Source of the DNA: Consotaella aegiceratis
GTDB taxonomy: Bacteria; Pseudomonadota; Alphaproteobacteria; Rhizobiales; Rhizobiaceae
Length of the DNA stretch: 64,000 nucleotides
Assembly (NCBI RefSeq): GCF_036541425.1
Contig: NZ_JAZHFT010000010.1
Location: 77,706 to 141,705 of the forward strand
Direction of reading: 5' to 3'
This document shows, piece by piece, positions 1-8,143 of this stretch. The first letter of the stretch is position 1. Every line of letters starts with the position of its first letter. The notes beneath the pieces are model-generated. The model had not been told where the DNA came from and searched no databases. It saw only the letters and a program-made list of their open reading frames with translations. A program made the position numbers and the translations under genes.

Positions 1-1409
1 CGCGCGGCCTCCGTCTCGACCGGGTCGATCTGCAGCGCCGGCGGTGTCTGCATCAAGAGTTCCTGATTGCGGCGATAGTCGACGAGATGCATGAAGGCGC
101 GGACAGCCCCCTCCGGCGCCTCGTAGGTCGGCACGGACTGGGCTGCGAAGAAGCGGCGGGCCTCGACGGCCGAGGCTCCGCCCATCCAGCAGGTGAGCAC
201 TGGCGCGCGACGGGACGACCCCGCCGCGGCCGCCGTCGCCTTTGCCGCATCGAGGCCATCGCCCACGCCCATCGGGCAATTCATCACCAGAACCCCGTCC
301 TGGCCCCGATCCTGGAGGATGGCCTTGAGCGCCTGTTCATAGCGCTCGCCCGGCGCATCGCGCAGGATCTCGACCGGGTTGCCGTGCGACCAGTCAGACG
401 GCAGCACGGCGTCGAGGGCGGCGATCGTCTCGTCGGAGAATTGCGCGAGTTCGCCGCCGATGTCCTCCAACGAATCCGTTGCGAGAACGCCGGCGCCGCC
501 GCTGTTGGTGACGATGGCCAAGCGGTTGCCGCGCGGTCGCACGCCGGCGGCCAGCGTCTCCACCGCCTCGAAGAGCTGGCGCAATGTTGCCACGCGCAGC
601 ATGCCGGCGCGCCGGAACGCGGCGTCGTAGACGGCATCCGATCCGGCCAGCACGCCGGTGTGCGACTGGGCCGCACGCGCGCCGCCCTCGGTGCGGCCCG
701 TCTTGATGATCACCACGGGCTTGATGCGCGCGGCGATCCGCGCGGCCGACATGAACTTGCGCGCCCCGGTGATCGACTCCGCATAGAGGAGGATCGCCCT
801 CGTGCGCCCATCCTGGGCGAGGTAGTCGAGCAGGTCTCCGAGATCGACGTCGCTCATGTCGCCGATCGACAGCAGGTGCGAAAAGCCGAAATCGTGGGCG
901 TGCGCCCAATCGAGCACCGTCATGGCGAGCGGGCCCGACTGCGAGACGAAGGCGAGATCCCCGCCGCGCGGCATGATATGGGCGATCGAGGCGTTGATGC
1001 CGCGCTGCGGCGAGATGAGGCCGATACAGCTCGGGCCGACGATGCGCAGGAGATGCGGCCGCGCCGCATCGAGAAGCTGCTGGCGCAGGTCGTGGTCGAA
1101 GCCCGCCGAAATCGCGATGGCGGCGCGACAGCCCCGCTCGCCGAGTTGGCTGACGAGCGACGGCACCGAGGCCGCCGGCGTCGCGATGACGGCGAGATCC
1201 GGATCGAGAGGCAGCTCGGCGACCGAGCGGTAGTTGACGGTCGAGCCAATGAAATCCTCATGCGGATTGATCGGCATCACCGGACCCTGGAAGCCCGCGC
1301 GGAAAAGGTTCTGGGCGAGAACCGACCCCACGGTTCCGGGCCGATTGCTGGCGCCGATCAGGGCGATCGACTTGGGCGCGAACAGCGCATCGAGATTGCG
1401 AATCGTCAT
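1..1409 (-). CDS. ADP-forming acyl-CoA synthetase (acetate--CoA ligase family), 3' end off the window
   Basis: About 469 N-terminal codons are present; the reading frame is still open at base 1. The protein begins MTIRNLDALFAPKSIALIGA, the CoA-binding Rossmann domain (GASxxPGxxG-type loop) of NDP-forming acyl-CoA synthetases. Farther on, the stretch with VLTCWMGG, VPTYEAPEGAVRAF and TPP is the ligase-CoA region that normally precedes the ATP-grasp domain. The family interconverts an acyl-CoA plus ADP and Pi with a free acid plus ATP, or is regulatory in Pat-type fusions. The part that would show an ATP-grasp or acetyltransferase domain lies outside the window, so the substrate cannot be told. 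The ATG at 1409 is the natural start because the CoA-binding fold begins directly after it. Confidence 0.9.
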   Translation of the reverse strand, partial: MTIRNLDALFAPKSIALIGASNRPGTVGSVLAQNLFRAGFQGPVMPINPHEDFIGSTVNYRSVAELPLDPDLAVIATPAASVPSLVSQLGERGCRAAIAISAGFDHDLRQQLLDAARPHLLRIVGPSCIGLISPQRGINASIAHIMPRGGDLAFVSQSGPLAMTVLDWAHAHDFGFSHLLSIGDMSDVDLGDLLDYLAQDGRTRAILLYAESITGARKFMSAARIAARIKPVVIIKTGRTEGGARAAQSHTGVLAGSDAVYDAAFRRAGMLRVATLRQLFEAVETLAAGVRPRGNRLAIVTNSGGAGVLATDSLEDIGGELAQFSDETIAALDAVLPSDWSHGNPVEILRDAPGERYEQALKAILQDRGQDGVLVMNCPMGVGDGLDAAKATAAAAGSSRRAPVLTCWMGGASAVEARRFFAAQSVPTYEAPEGAVRAFMHLVDYRRNQELLMQTPPALQIDPVETEAA

Positions 1410-1569
1410 GGCTGCTTCCGATCCTCCCGTTGCACGCGCCGGTCATCGCCGCCGGCGCGGAAGCGTTGCCAGGACGCGGGGCGGCGCGCCGTCCCGCGTG
1501 GGCACGATCATAACGCCTTTGCCGGGTCGGTCGAGACGTCGGGCAACGACCGATTGAAGCATCGCGGGT

Positions 1570-2013
1570 TCACCGGTCCCAATGCGGCTTCGGCGCACCG
1601 CGACGACGGAACCGGTCGTTGAGCGCGCGCCCCGAAGGGCGGTCCTGCGAGCGCGGGGAGGCGAGCGTCCGAGGACTTTCCGTCTCGCCCGACAGCCAGG
1701 CGAGCGTCCGCTTGACCGCGATGTGACGGTTGAGGTCGTAGGCGGGGTGATTGGCCCGCGCCCGACGCAGCAGCTTGGCCATCTCGGCCTCGAGCGCGGC
1801 GAGAATCGCACGAACCTGGGCGGCGGGAAGGGTGTCGCGGCGAGACGCATCCGCAATCGCTGCGGCGGCATGTTCGAAGCCGAGACGCCGCAGCGTCGCC
1901 TCGATTTCGCGGCGACGGCGCGTCTCGCGCTCGGCGTGACGCAGGCCCTGCACATAGGCGGCGGCCGCCGACCTGAGCGCGGCCTCCAGCCGCATACTGC
2001 CATTCTCGTCCAC
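1570..2013 (-). CDS. Hypothetical protein, alanine/arginine-rich, helical
   Basis: I do not recognise a family. The GTG at 2013 is chosen because an AGGAGG-like site lies a few bases upstream; an ATG at 2043 would add ten residues. The protein (about 147 aa) is predicted mostly helical, with many Arg, Glu and Ala residues (ERETRRRREIEATLRR) and a conserved-looking core HPAYDLNRHIAVKRTLAWLS. The C-terminal 35 residues are Arg/Pro-rich and look disordered. It reads in the same direction as the acyl-CoA synthetase with a 160-base gap. No membrane segment or signal peptide is visible. It could be a chance reading frame in high-GC DNA, although the Shine-Dalgarno and regular helical pattern favour a real gene. 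Confidence 0.5.
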   Translation of the reverse strand: MDENGSMRLEAALRSAAAAYVQGLRHAERETRRRREIEATLRRLGFEHAAAAIADASRRDTLPAAQVRAILAALEAEMAKLLRRARANHPAYDLNRHIAVKRTLAWLSGETESPRTLASPRSQDRPSGRALNDRFRRRGAPKPHWDR

Positions 2014-2149
2014 TGACGCCTCCTGTCTGCCGGGAACGGGCATGAGACGACAGAGCTGCGAACCGAGGAAAAAATACCGATATTCAATCGGCTCGATACG
2101 CAGGAAATGCCGAAAAATAGAGGGAAGTCTGCGGGCAAACCAAGATATT

Positions 2150-2172
2150 ATATAAGGAACTTATTCCTATAT
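2150..2172. promoter_or_regulatory. AT-rich imperfect palindrome upstream of the DnaA-domain-IV gene
   Basis: The bases ATATAAGGAA and TTCCTATAT form a near-inverted repeat with one bulged base, inside a patch (about 2060-2200) that is far more AT-rich than its surroundings and lies 50 bases before the next gene. A promoter or autoregulatory operator is the likely role; this is inference from position and symmetry only. Confidence 0.3.
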
Positions 2173-2222
2173 CGAGTGAGCTGGTTTAGAGGTGGGTCTG
2201 TCTTTCAAGGAAGGTCAGATCC

Positions 2223-2666
2223 ATGCAGATCGATCCCTATCCCCCGGCGCCCCTGCCGCAGGCCGACGTCGGAGCCATGCCGTCCGGAGACGATACGGAG
2301 CGACAACGGCAATCCGATACGGTGCGCGGCCGCTGCATCCTGGCCCGTGAAATCGCCGGCGCGATGATGGACGTCCCCGTCGCCGACATCGCGCGTCCGC
2401 AGCGCTCGAAGGCCGGGATCTGCGAGGCGCGGCATGTGGCGATGTATCTGGCGCACGTGATCTTTCAGCTGTCGCTGACGGCGATCGCCGTCGATTTCGG
2501 CCGCGACCGCACCAGCGTCGCGCATGCCGTGCGGCGCATCGAGGACCAGCGCGACGACGATGCCTTCGACCGCCTGCTCTGCCGGCTGGAGCGGCTGGCG
2601 ACCTCGTGCGACGAACTGCTGCAGCGCGCCGAGCGGGCGCATCCGGAGGCCGCCGATGACTGCTGA
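2223..2666 (+). CDS. DnaA domain IV (DNA-binding) homologue without an ATPase domain
   Basis: A 147-aa protein. Residues of about 65-115 (ARHVAMYLAHVIFQLSL, then AIAVDFGRDRTSVAHAVRRI) match the C-terminal helix-turn-helix domain of the initiator DnaA, including the signature GRDRTSVAHA that contacts DnaA boxes. The AAA+ ATPase domains I-III are absent, so it cannot be an initiator itself. Short DnaA_C proteins of this kind occur in many Hyphomicrobiales beside a DUF6456 gene, as here, where the stop overlaps the start of the next gene. A role as a DnaA-box-binding regulator is inferred. The start at 2223 follows an AAGGA-like site. Confidence 0.8.
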   Translation: MQIDPYPPAPLPQADVGAMPSGDDTERQRQSDTVRGRCILAREIAGAMMDVPVADIARPQRSKAGICEARHVAMYLAHVIFQLSLTAIAVDFGRDRTSVAHAVRRIEDQRDDDAFDRLLCRLERLATSCDELLQRAERAHPEAADDC

Positions 2667-3162
2667 GCGGCCCAGCTATGACGGCGAGGAATCGCCGCTC
2701 GCCCGACTGGCGACGCGCCGGACGAAAGACGGCGAGCCGTTTTTGACGCCGAGCGAGGCGATGGCGGGCGATCGTCTGCGAGCCGACTTCACGCGGGCCG
2801 GATTGACGCCCTCGGTCACGCAGCGCTGGAGCGCGGCGCCCCGCACGCAAGGCGCCCGGCGCGGCGCAAGCGACCTGTCCGAAGCCGCGATCGATGCGCG
2901 AAGCCGGGTCAACGCCGCCGTCACGACGGTCGGACCGGAGCTCTCCGGCGTGCTTCTCGACGTCTGCTGTTTCCTGAAAGGGCTCGAAGAGGTCGAACGC
3001 GAACGCGGCTGGCCGGCGCGCTCGGCCAAGCTGATGCTCAAGGCGGGTCTCGGCATGTTGGCGCGCCATTACGGCTTCGATCGCGAGATGACCGAGGGCA
3101 GGAGCGGCCGCATCCGTCGCTGGGGCGCCGCCGACTACCGCCCGGCGATCGATGGCCGTTGA
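2656..3162 (+). CDS. DUF6456 domain-containing protein
   Basis: 168 aa starting at ATG 2656, overlapping the last 11 bases of the preceding gene in another frame, so the two are translationally coupled. The C-terminal half (GPELSGVLLDVCCFLKGLEEVERERGWP, then AKLMLKAGLGMLARHYG) matches the DUF6456 family as I know it, including the Trp-Pro-aromatic core and the terminal helix. The N-terminal part has a hydrophilic region with TRRTKDGEPFLTPSEAMAGDRLRADF, also typical of the family. The family has no established function; its partnership with a DnaA domain IV protein suggests DNA binding or replication control, which is inference. Confidence 0.8.
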   Translation: MTAERPSYDGEESPLARLATRRTKDGEPFLTPSEAMAGDRLRADFTRAGLTPSVTQRWSAAPRTQGARRGASDLSEAAIDARSRVNAAVTTVGPELSGVLLDVCCFLKGLEEVERERGWPARSAKLMLKAGLGMLARHYGFDREMTEGRSGRIRRWGAADYRPAIDGR

Positions 3163-3195
3163 GGCTCACGCCCCAAACGATCGGGGCGAATGCCC

Positions 3196-3933
3196 TCAGC
3201 CTTGCGCCGTCGGACGAATGACGATCTCGCCCACATCGACGTCGTCGGGCTGCTCGATCGCAAAGGCAATGGCGCGGGCGACCGCCTCGGGCGGAATCGC
3301 GATCTGATCCATGGTCGCCTGCATTTGAGACACGACGCTGCTGTCCGTCATGGAGGACGGCAGTTCCGTCGCCACGAAACCGGGTGAGATGGTCGTCACG
3401 CGCAGCTTTTCGCCGGCCTCCTGGCGCAGTCCTTCGGAGATCGCGCGCGCGGCGTTCTTCGAACCGTCATAGACCGCCATGGTCGGAACGATCTTGAGGC
3501 CGGCGGTCGACAGCGTGTTGACGAAATGACCGGTGCCCTGGCGGCGAAACACCGGAAGCGCGGCCGCGATGCCATAGAGCACGCCCTTGACGTTGACGTC
3601 GATCATCGCCTCCCAGTCATCGACCCGCAGGTCGTCGAGCGGCGAAATCGGCGCGATGCCGGCATTGTTGATCATGACGTCGAGCCTGCCGAAACGGCTG
3701 CCGGCGAGGGCGACGAGATCCGTCAGATCCTTGCTGCGTCTCACATCGGTGGTCTTGTAGACGGCCTCGCCGCCCGCTGCCTCGATCCGCTCGCACAACG
3801 CCTGGAGACGATCCTCGCGGCGAGCGCCGAGCACCAGCCTTGCGCCGCGTTCGGCCAGCAGCAGGGCCGTCGCCTGGCCGATGCCGCTGCTCGCACCGGT
3901 GATGGCGACAATCTTTCCTTCGATCCCAGTCAT
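3196..3933 (-). CDS. SDR family NAD(P)-dependent oxidoreductase
   Basis: 245 aa from ATG 3933 (an in-frame ATG at 3951 is less family-like). It shows the full classical short-chain dehydrogenase pattern: the nucleotide loop TGASSGIG near the N-terminus, NNAG after strand 4, a Ser in the NTLSTAG strand and the catalytic YDGSK (Tyr-x3-Lys). Length and motifs fit the YdfG/serine-3-dehydrogenase-like group that reduces small carbonyls or oxidises hydroxy acids; the substrate cannot be read from sequence. It is divergently transcribed from an AraC-family regulator gene 76 bases away, which probably controls it. Confidence 0.9.
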   Translation of the reverse strand: MTGIEGKIVAITGASSGIGQATALLLAERGARLVLGARREDRLQALCERIEAAGGEAVYKTTDVRRSKDLTDLVALAGSRFGRLDVMINNAGIAPISPLDDLRVDDWEAMIDVNVKGVLYGIAAALPVFRRQGTGHFVNTLSTAGLKIVPTMAVYDGSKNAARAISEGLRQEAGEKLRVTTISPGFVATELPSSMTDSSVVSQMQATMDQIAIPPEAVARAIAFAIEQPDDVDVGEIVIRPTAQG

Positions 3934-4009
3934 AGTCGGGCTTCCTTGCAAATGTTGCCTGGCCCGGTAAGTGTGTAGAAGAAGGTGGGGTCTCTATGCT
4001 GGAAACGCC

Positions 4010-4948
4010 ATGAATTCGGCGAGATCGTACAAACCTACGGATCCTCTATCCGACGTCTTTTCTCTTCTCGACATTCATGCCGGCCGCTGCACCCGCTTCG
4101 AGGCCGGAGGGGCGTGGGCGCTTCGGTTTCCCGCCAAACCGGCGTTGAAGTTCGGCGCGGTGCTCAAGGGCGAATGCTGGTTCATACTGCCGGAAACGGA
4201 GCCCGCACGGGTGGTGGCCGGCGACGCCTTCCTGCTGGCGAATGCGCCGTCCTACATGCTGGCCAACGATCCGCAGAAAGCGCCGGAAGATGGCATCGCG
4301 CTGTTCGACTGGGCGCATTCCGACGTGGCGCATCACGGCGGCGACGATACGGTACTGGTGGCCGGCGCCTTCGCCTTCGAATCCGCAGCCGCGGAGCTGT
4401 TGCTCGATGCCCTGCCCATCTTCATGCGCATACCGGGCGACCAGCCGTCGGCGCTGATGATGCGCGAAACCCTTGCAATCCTCGACCAGGATATCCGCGG
4501 CGGCGCGATGGGGGCGTCGTTGGTGGTGCGACGGCTAGCGGAGGTGCTGCTGGTGCAGGTGCTTCGCGCCTATGCGTCAGGCGCCGGCGAAGCGGGTCCT
4601 GGTTGGGTCGCCGCACTCGCAGACCTCAAGGTCGGCCAGGCGCTGCGGCTGCTGCATGGCGATGTGGCTCACCGTTGGACCGTGGACGAACTGGCCCGCG
4701 CGGTCGGCATGTCGCGGTCGGGATTCGCCACCCGGTTCAAGGAGCGCGTGGGCCTGCCGCCGTTGGACTATCTGCTCCACTGGCGGATGGAGCTCGGCCG
4801 CGACTTCCTGCGTCGCGACGAGCCCGTGGCGAAGGTCGCCCGGCGCCTCGGCTATGCCTCCGAGAGCGCCTTCGCCAACGCCTTCAAGCGCGTCCACGGC
4901 ACGGCGCCGAAACGCTACTGGAGGGTGCCCCGCGCCGAGAACCCGTGA
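4010..4948 (+). CDS. AraC family transcriptional regulator with N-terminal cupin domain
   Basis: 312 aa from ATG 4010; codons upstream to 3971 are in frame but do not look like protein. Residues of about 10-190 form the Cupin_6 type sensor domain (RFPAKPALKFGAVLKGECWF), and the last 100 residues contain two helix-turn-helix units of AraC/XylS type (WTVDELARAVGMSRSGFATRF and VAKVARRLGYASESAFANAFKR). Such AraC/cupin_6 proteins commonly sit beside an SDR gene in proteobacteria, as here, and activate it in response to a small carbonyl compound. The neighbouring betA gene converges on it and is probably not part of this unit. Confidence 0.88.
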   Translation: MNSARSYKPTDPLSDVFSLLDIHAGRCTRFEAGGAWALRFPAKPALKFGAVLKGECWFILPETEPARVVAGDAFLLANAPSYMLANDPQKAPEDGIALFDWAHSDVAHHGGDDTVLVAGAFAFESAAAELLLDALPIFMRIPGDQPSALMMRETLAILDQDIRGGAMGASLVVRRLAEVLLVQVLRAYASGAGEAGPGWVAALADLKVGQALRLLHGDVAHRWTVDELARAVGMSRSGFATRFKERVGLPPLDYLLHWRMELGRDFLRRDEPVAKVARRLGYASESAFANAFKRVHGTAPKRYWRVPRAENP

Positions 4949-5000
4949 AGCCGCATCGCTTGTACGATTCGGCGCAGGCGATTGGCAGTCGATGCAGGGC

Positions 5001-6662
5001 TTATCGGTCCGAGGTCTCCCAATTGGGATTGATCCACGGCGCTGCATTCTCGGCGGGCAGGGGCGTCTTGCCGAGAATGTGGTGGGCCGCCTTCTCCCCC
5101 ACCATGATCGACGGTGCATTGATGTTGCCGTTGGTGATGTGGGGGAAGATCGAGCTGTCGACGACGCGCAGACCGTCGACGCCGATCACCCGGCATTCCG
5201 GGTCGACGACCGACATCGGATCGTCCTTGGCGCCCATTTTGCAGGTGCCGCAGGGATGGAAGGCGCTTTCGACATGCTCGCGAATGTGGTCGTCGAGCGC
5301 CTCGTCGGATTGCGCCGTCTCGCCCGGCAGGATTTCTTTGCCGCGATAGGGATCGAAGGCGGCCTGCGCGAAGATCTCTCGCGTCAGCCGGATGCAGCGG
5401 CGGAAATCGACCCAGTCCTGTGGGTCGGACATGTAGTTGAAGAGGATGCGCGGCGCCTCGTTGGGATCCGCCGACTTCAGCGTGACCTCGCCGCGCGAGG
5501 CCGAGCGCATCGGGCCGACATGCGCCTGGAAGCCGTGGCCTTCGGCGGCCGCCTGGCCGTCGTAGCGCACCGCCATCGGCAGGAAGTGGTACTGGATGTC
5601 CGGATAGTCGACGCCGGCGCGCGACCGTACGAAGGCGGCGGCCTCGAACTGGTTGGAGGCGCCGAGCCCGCGCTTCAGGAACAGCCATTCGGCACCGAGC
5701 AGCGCCTTGGAGACCAGGTTCCAGTGCTTGTAGAGCGTGATCGGTTGGGTGGAGGCCTGCTGGATATAGAGCTCCAGGTGGTCTTGCAGGTTCTGCCCGA
5801 CGCCTGGCCGGTCGGCGACCACGTCGATACCGTGTTCCTTGAGATGGGCGGCCGGACCGATGCCCGACAGCATCAACAGCTTCGGCGAGTTGATCGACGA
5901 CGCGGCAACAATCACTTCGCGCTTGGCCCAGATGGTTTCGACCACGCCTTTGCGTTCGACCCGGACGCCGACGGCGCGTCCCTCGTCGAGGATGATCTTG
6001 CGCGCGAAACAGCGCACCAGTTCGACATTCGGCCATTTCAGAGCGGGCTTGAGATAGGCGTTCGCCGTGGACCAGCGACGACCCTGCCAGATCGTCTGCT
6101 CCATTGGGCCGAAGCCCTCCTGCTGCTCGCCGTTATAGTCGTCAGTGAGAGGAAATCCGGCCTGCCGACCGGCTTTGAGGAAGGCGTTGAACAACGGATT
6201 TTCGCGGGCGCCGCGAATGACGTGCAAAGGGCCGTCCGTTCCGCGCCAGGACGACGTGTCGTCGTCCAGGTCGCCGTGCCAGGTCTCCATGCGCTTGAAG
6301 TAGGGCAGCACATCGGCGAAGCCCCAGCCGACGGCGCCGCTATCGCGCCAATGGTCGTAGTCTCGCGCGTGGCCGCGCACATAGACCATGCCGTTGACCG
6401 AGGACGAGCCGCCGATCACCTTGCCACGCGGTGTCACCAACCGCCGGCCGGCGAGATGCGGCTCCGGTTCGGTCATGAAGCCCCAATCGTAGCGCTTCAT
6501 GTTCATCGGATAGGAGAAGGCGGCCGGCATCTGGATGAAGGGGCCTGCGTCGGTGCCGCCATATTCGAGAACGATGACCGAGTTCCGACCGCCCTCGGCG
6601 AGACGATAGGCGAGCGCGGCGCCGGCCGAGCCCGACCCGATGATGACGAAATCTGCCTGCAT
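5001..6662 (-). CDS. betA: Choline dehydrogenase
   Basis: 553 aa. A flavin-dependent GMC oxidoreductase that oxidises choline to betaine aldehyde (and can continue to betaine), passing electrons to the respiratory chain at the membrane. Visible features are the FAD loop GSGSAGAALAYRLAE near the N-terminus, the GMC signature region VIGGSSSVNGMVYVRGHARD, and the C-terminal substrate/flavin segment HPCGTCKMG and FPHITNGNINAPSIM that typifies BetA. ATG 6662 is taken because it places the FAD strand right after the start; a TTG at 6689 would overlap the betB stop. It is the last gene of the betICBA operon. Confidence 0.96.
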   Translation of the reverse strand: MQADFVIIGSGSAGAALAYRLAEGGRNSVIVLEYGGTDAGPFIQMPAAFSYPMNMKRYDWGFMTEPEPHLAGRRLVTPRGKVIGGSSSVNGMVYVRGHARDYDHWRDSGAVGWGFADVLPYFKRMETWHGDLDDDTSSWRGTDGPLHVIRGARENPLFNAFLKAGRQAGFPLTDDYNGEQQEGFGPMEQTIWQGRRWSTANAYLKPALKWPNVELVRCFARKIILDEGRAVGVRVERKGVVETIWAKREVIVAASSINSPKLLMLSGIGPAAHLKEHGIDVVADRPGVGQNLQDHLELYIQQASTQPITLYKHWNLVSKALLGAEWLFLKRGLGASNQFEAAAFVRSRAGVDYPDIQYHFLPMAVRYDGQAAAEGHGFQAHVGPMRSASRGEVTLKSADPNEAPRILFNYMSDPQDWVDFRRCIRLTREIFAQAAFDPYRGKEILPGETAQSDEALDDHIREHVESAFHPCGTCKMGAKDDPMSVVDPECRVIGVDGLRVVDSSIFPHITNGNINAPSIMVGEKAAHHILGKTPLPAENAAPWINPNWETSDR

Positions 6663-6685
6663 GCTGTTTTCCGGCGTCTGGTGCT

Positions 6686-8143
6686 TCAATAGGGCGCTTC
6701 CACGTCGCCCATGGCGACATAGACGGACTTCACCTGGCTGTAGTGCTCGATCGCCGCGCGTGAATTCTCGCGGCCGACACCCGACAGTTTGGCGCCGCCG
6801 AACGGGGCCTCGACCGGCGTCAGATTGTAGGTGTTGATCCAGCAGGTGCCGGCTTCCAGCCGGGCAACGACGCGGTGCGCGCGGGCGAGGTCGCGGGTGA
6901 AGACGCCGGCCGCGAGACCGAAGGGCGTGTCGTTGGCGCGCGCCACCACCTCGGCCTCCTCTCGGAAGCCGAGGACCGACATGACCGGTCCGAACACCTC
7001 GTCGCAGGCGACCGTCATCTGATCGGTGACATCGGCGAAGACCGTGGGCTCGACATAAAAGCCCTGGTCGAAGCCGGAGGGAACGCCGCCGCCGACGACG
7101 AGGCGGCCGCCCTCGGCCTTGGCCTTTTCGATGTAGGAAAGAACCTTGTCGCGCTGGGCCTTGGAAATCAGCGGACCGACCTGGGTGGCCTCGTCGCGCG
7201 GATCGCCGATGATCGCCTTTTTCGTGCGCTCGACGAGCCGCTCGAGGAAGGCCTTCTCGATGGATTCATGGACGAAGACGCGGGTGCCGTTGGAGCAGAT
7301 CTGGCCGGTGGAATAGAAGTTGCCGTTGATCGCCGCGCTCACCGCGTTGTCGAGATCGGCATCCTCGAAGACGATCAGCGGCGACTTGCCGCCGAGCTCC
7401 ATGGTGACGTGGCGGATGCCCTCGGCCGCCGCGGCATAGACCTTGCGGCCCGTCGGCACGGAGCCGGTGAGCGAGACCTTGGCAGTGCGCGGATCGGTGG
7501 CCAGCTGCGCGCCGACTTCGCCGAACCCCTGCACCACGTTGAACAGCCCGGCCGGGGCGCCGGCCTCGATGAAGATCTCGGCGAGCTTCAGCGCGCAAAG
7601 TGGCGTGACCTCGGAGGGCTTGAACACCATCGCGTTGCCGCAGGCGAGCGCCGGCGCCGCCTTCCAGCAGGCGATCTGGGTTGGATAGTTCCACGCGCCG
7701 ATGCCGACGCAGACGCCCAGCGGCTCGCGGATCGTATAGACGAAGTCGGAGCCCAGCGGCATGGTCTCGCCGGTGATCGTCGCGGCCAGGCCGCCGAAAT
7801 ATTCCAGCGCGTCGGCGCCGGACGTGGCGTCGGCGACCAGCGTCTCTTGGAGCGGCTTGCCGGTGTCGAGCGTCTCCAGCTCGGAGAGTTCGCGATTGCG
7901 CGCGCGGATGATGTCGGCGGCGCGGCGCAGCACCCGGCCACGCTCGACAGGCGGACGGGCGGCCCATTCCGCCTGAGCCCTGGCGGCGGAGGCGAGCGCC
8001 TTGTCGACGATGGCCGGCGTGGCCGCATGCAGACGGGCGATCACTTCGCCGGTCGCGGCAAAGATACAGTCGAGCGGAGCGCCCGTATCGTCCTCGACAT
8101 AGGCACCGTCGATGAAATGGCTGGCGGTTGGCTGTGCGGTCAT
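6686..8143 (-). CDS. betB: Betaine aldehyde dehydrogenase
   Basis: 485 aa, the usual length of BetB. It converts betaine aldehyde plus NAD(P)+ to glycine betaine in the cytosol. The catalytic pair is visible: Glu249 in MELGGKSPLIVFEDAD and Cys283 in STGQICSNGTRVFV, with the coenzyme-binding stretch GAWNYPTQIACWKAAPALA and SLTGSVPTGRKV before them. The start ATG lies within the end of betC (4-base overlap), and betA begins 24 bases after its stop, so the genes form one operon whose order (I, C, B, A) is that known from Sinorhizobium. Confidence 0.97.
   Translation of the reverse strand: MTAQPTASHFIDGAYVEDDTGAPLDCIFAATGEVIARLHAATPAIVDKALASAARAQAEWAARPPVERGRVLRRAADIIRARNRELSELETLDTGKPLQETLVADATSGADALEYFGGLAATITGETMPLGSDFVYTIREPLGVCVGIGAWNYPTQIACWKAAPALACGNAMVFKPSEVTPLCALKLAEIFIEAGAPAGLFNVVQGFGEVGAQLATDPRTAKVSLTGSVPTGRKVYAAAAEGIRHVTMELGGKSPLIVFEDADLDNAVSAAINGNFYSTGQICSNGTRVFVHESIEKAFLERLVERTKKAIIGDPRDEATQVGPLISKAQRDKVLSYIEKAKAEGGRLVVGGGVPSGFDQGFYVEPTVFADVTDQMTVACDEVFGPVMSVLGFREEAEVVARANDTPFGLAAGVFTRDLARAHRVVARLEAGTCWINTYNLTPVEAPFGGAKLSGVGRENSRAAIEHYSQVKSVYVAMGDVEAPY

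Noticed and set aside
87..1622. Long plus-strand open frame (511 codons) opposite the acyl-CoA synthetase
   Set aside because: Arg/His/Asp-rich shadow of a clear gene on the minus strand; no domain and no ribosome binding site.
4572..6692. 706-codon plus-strand open frame
   Set aside because: Antisense of betA and the end of the AraC gene; no recognisable domain.
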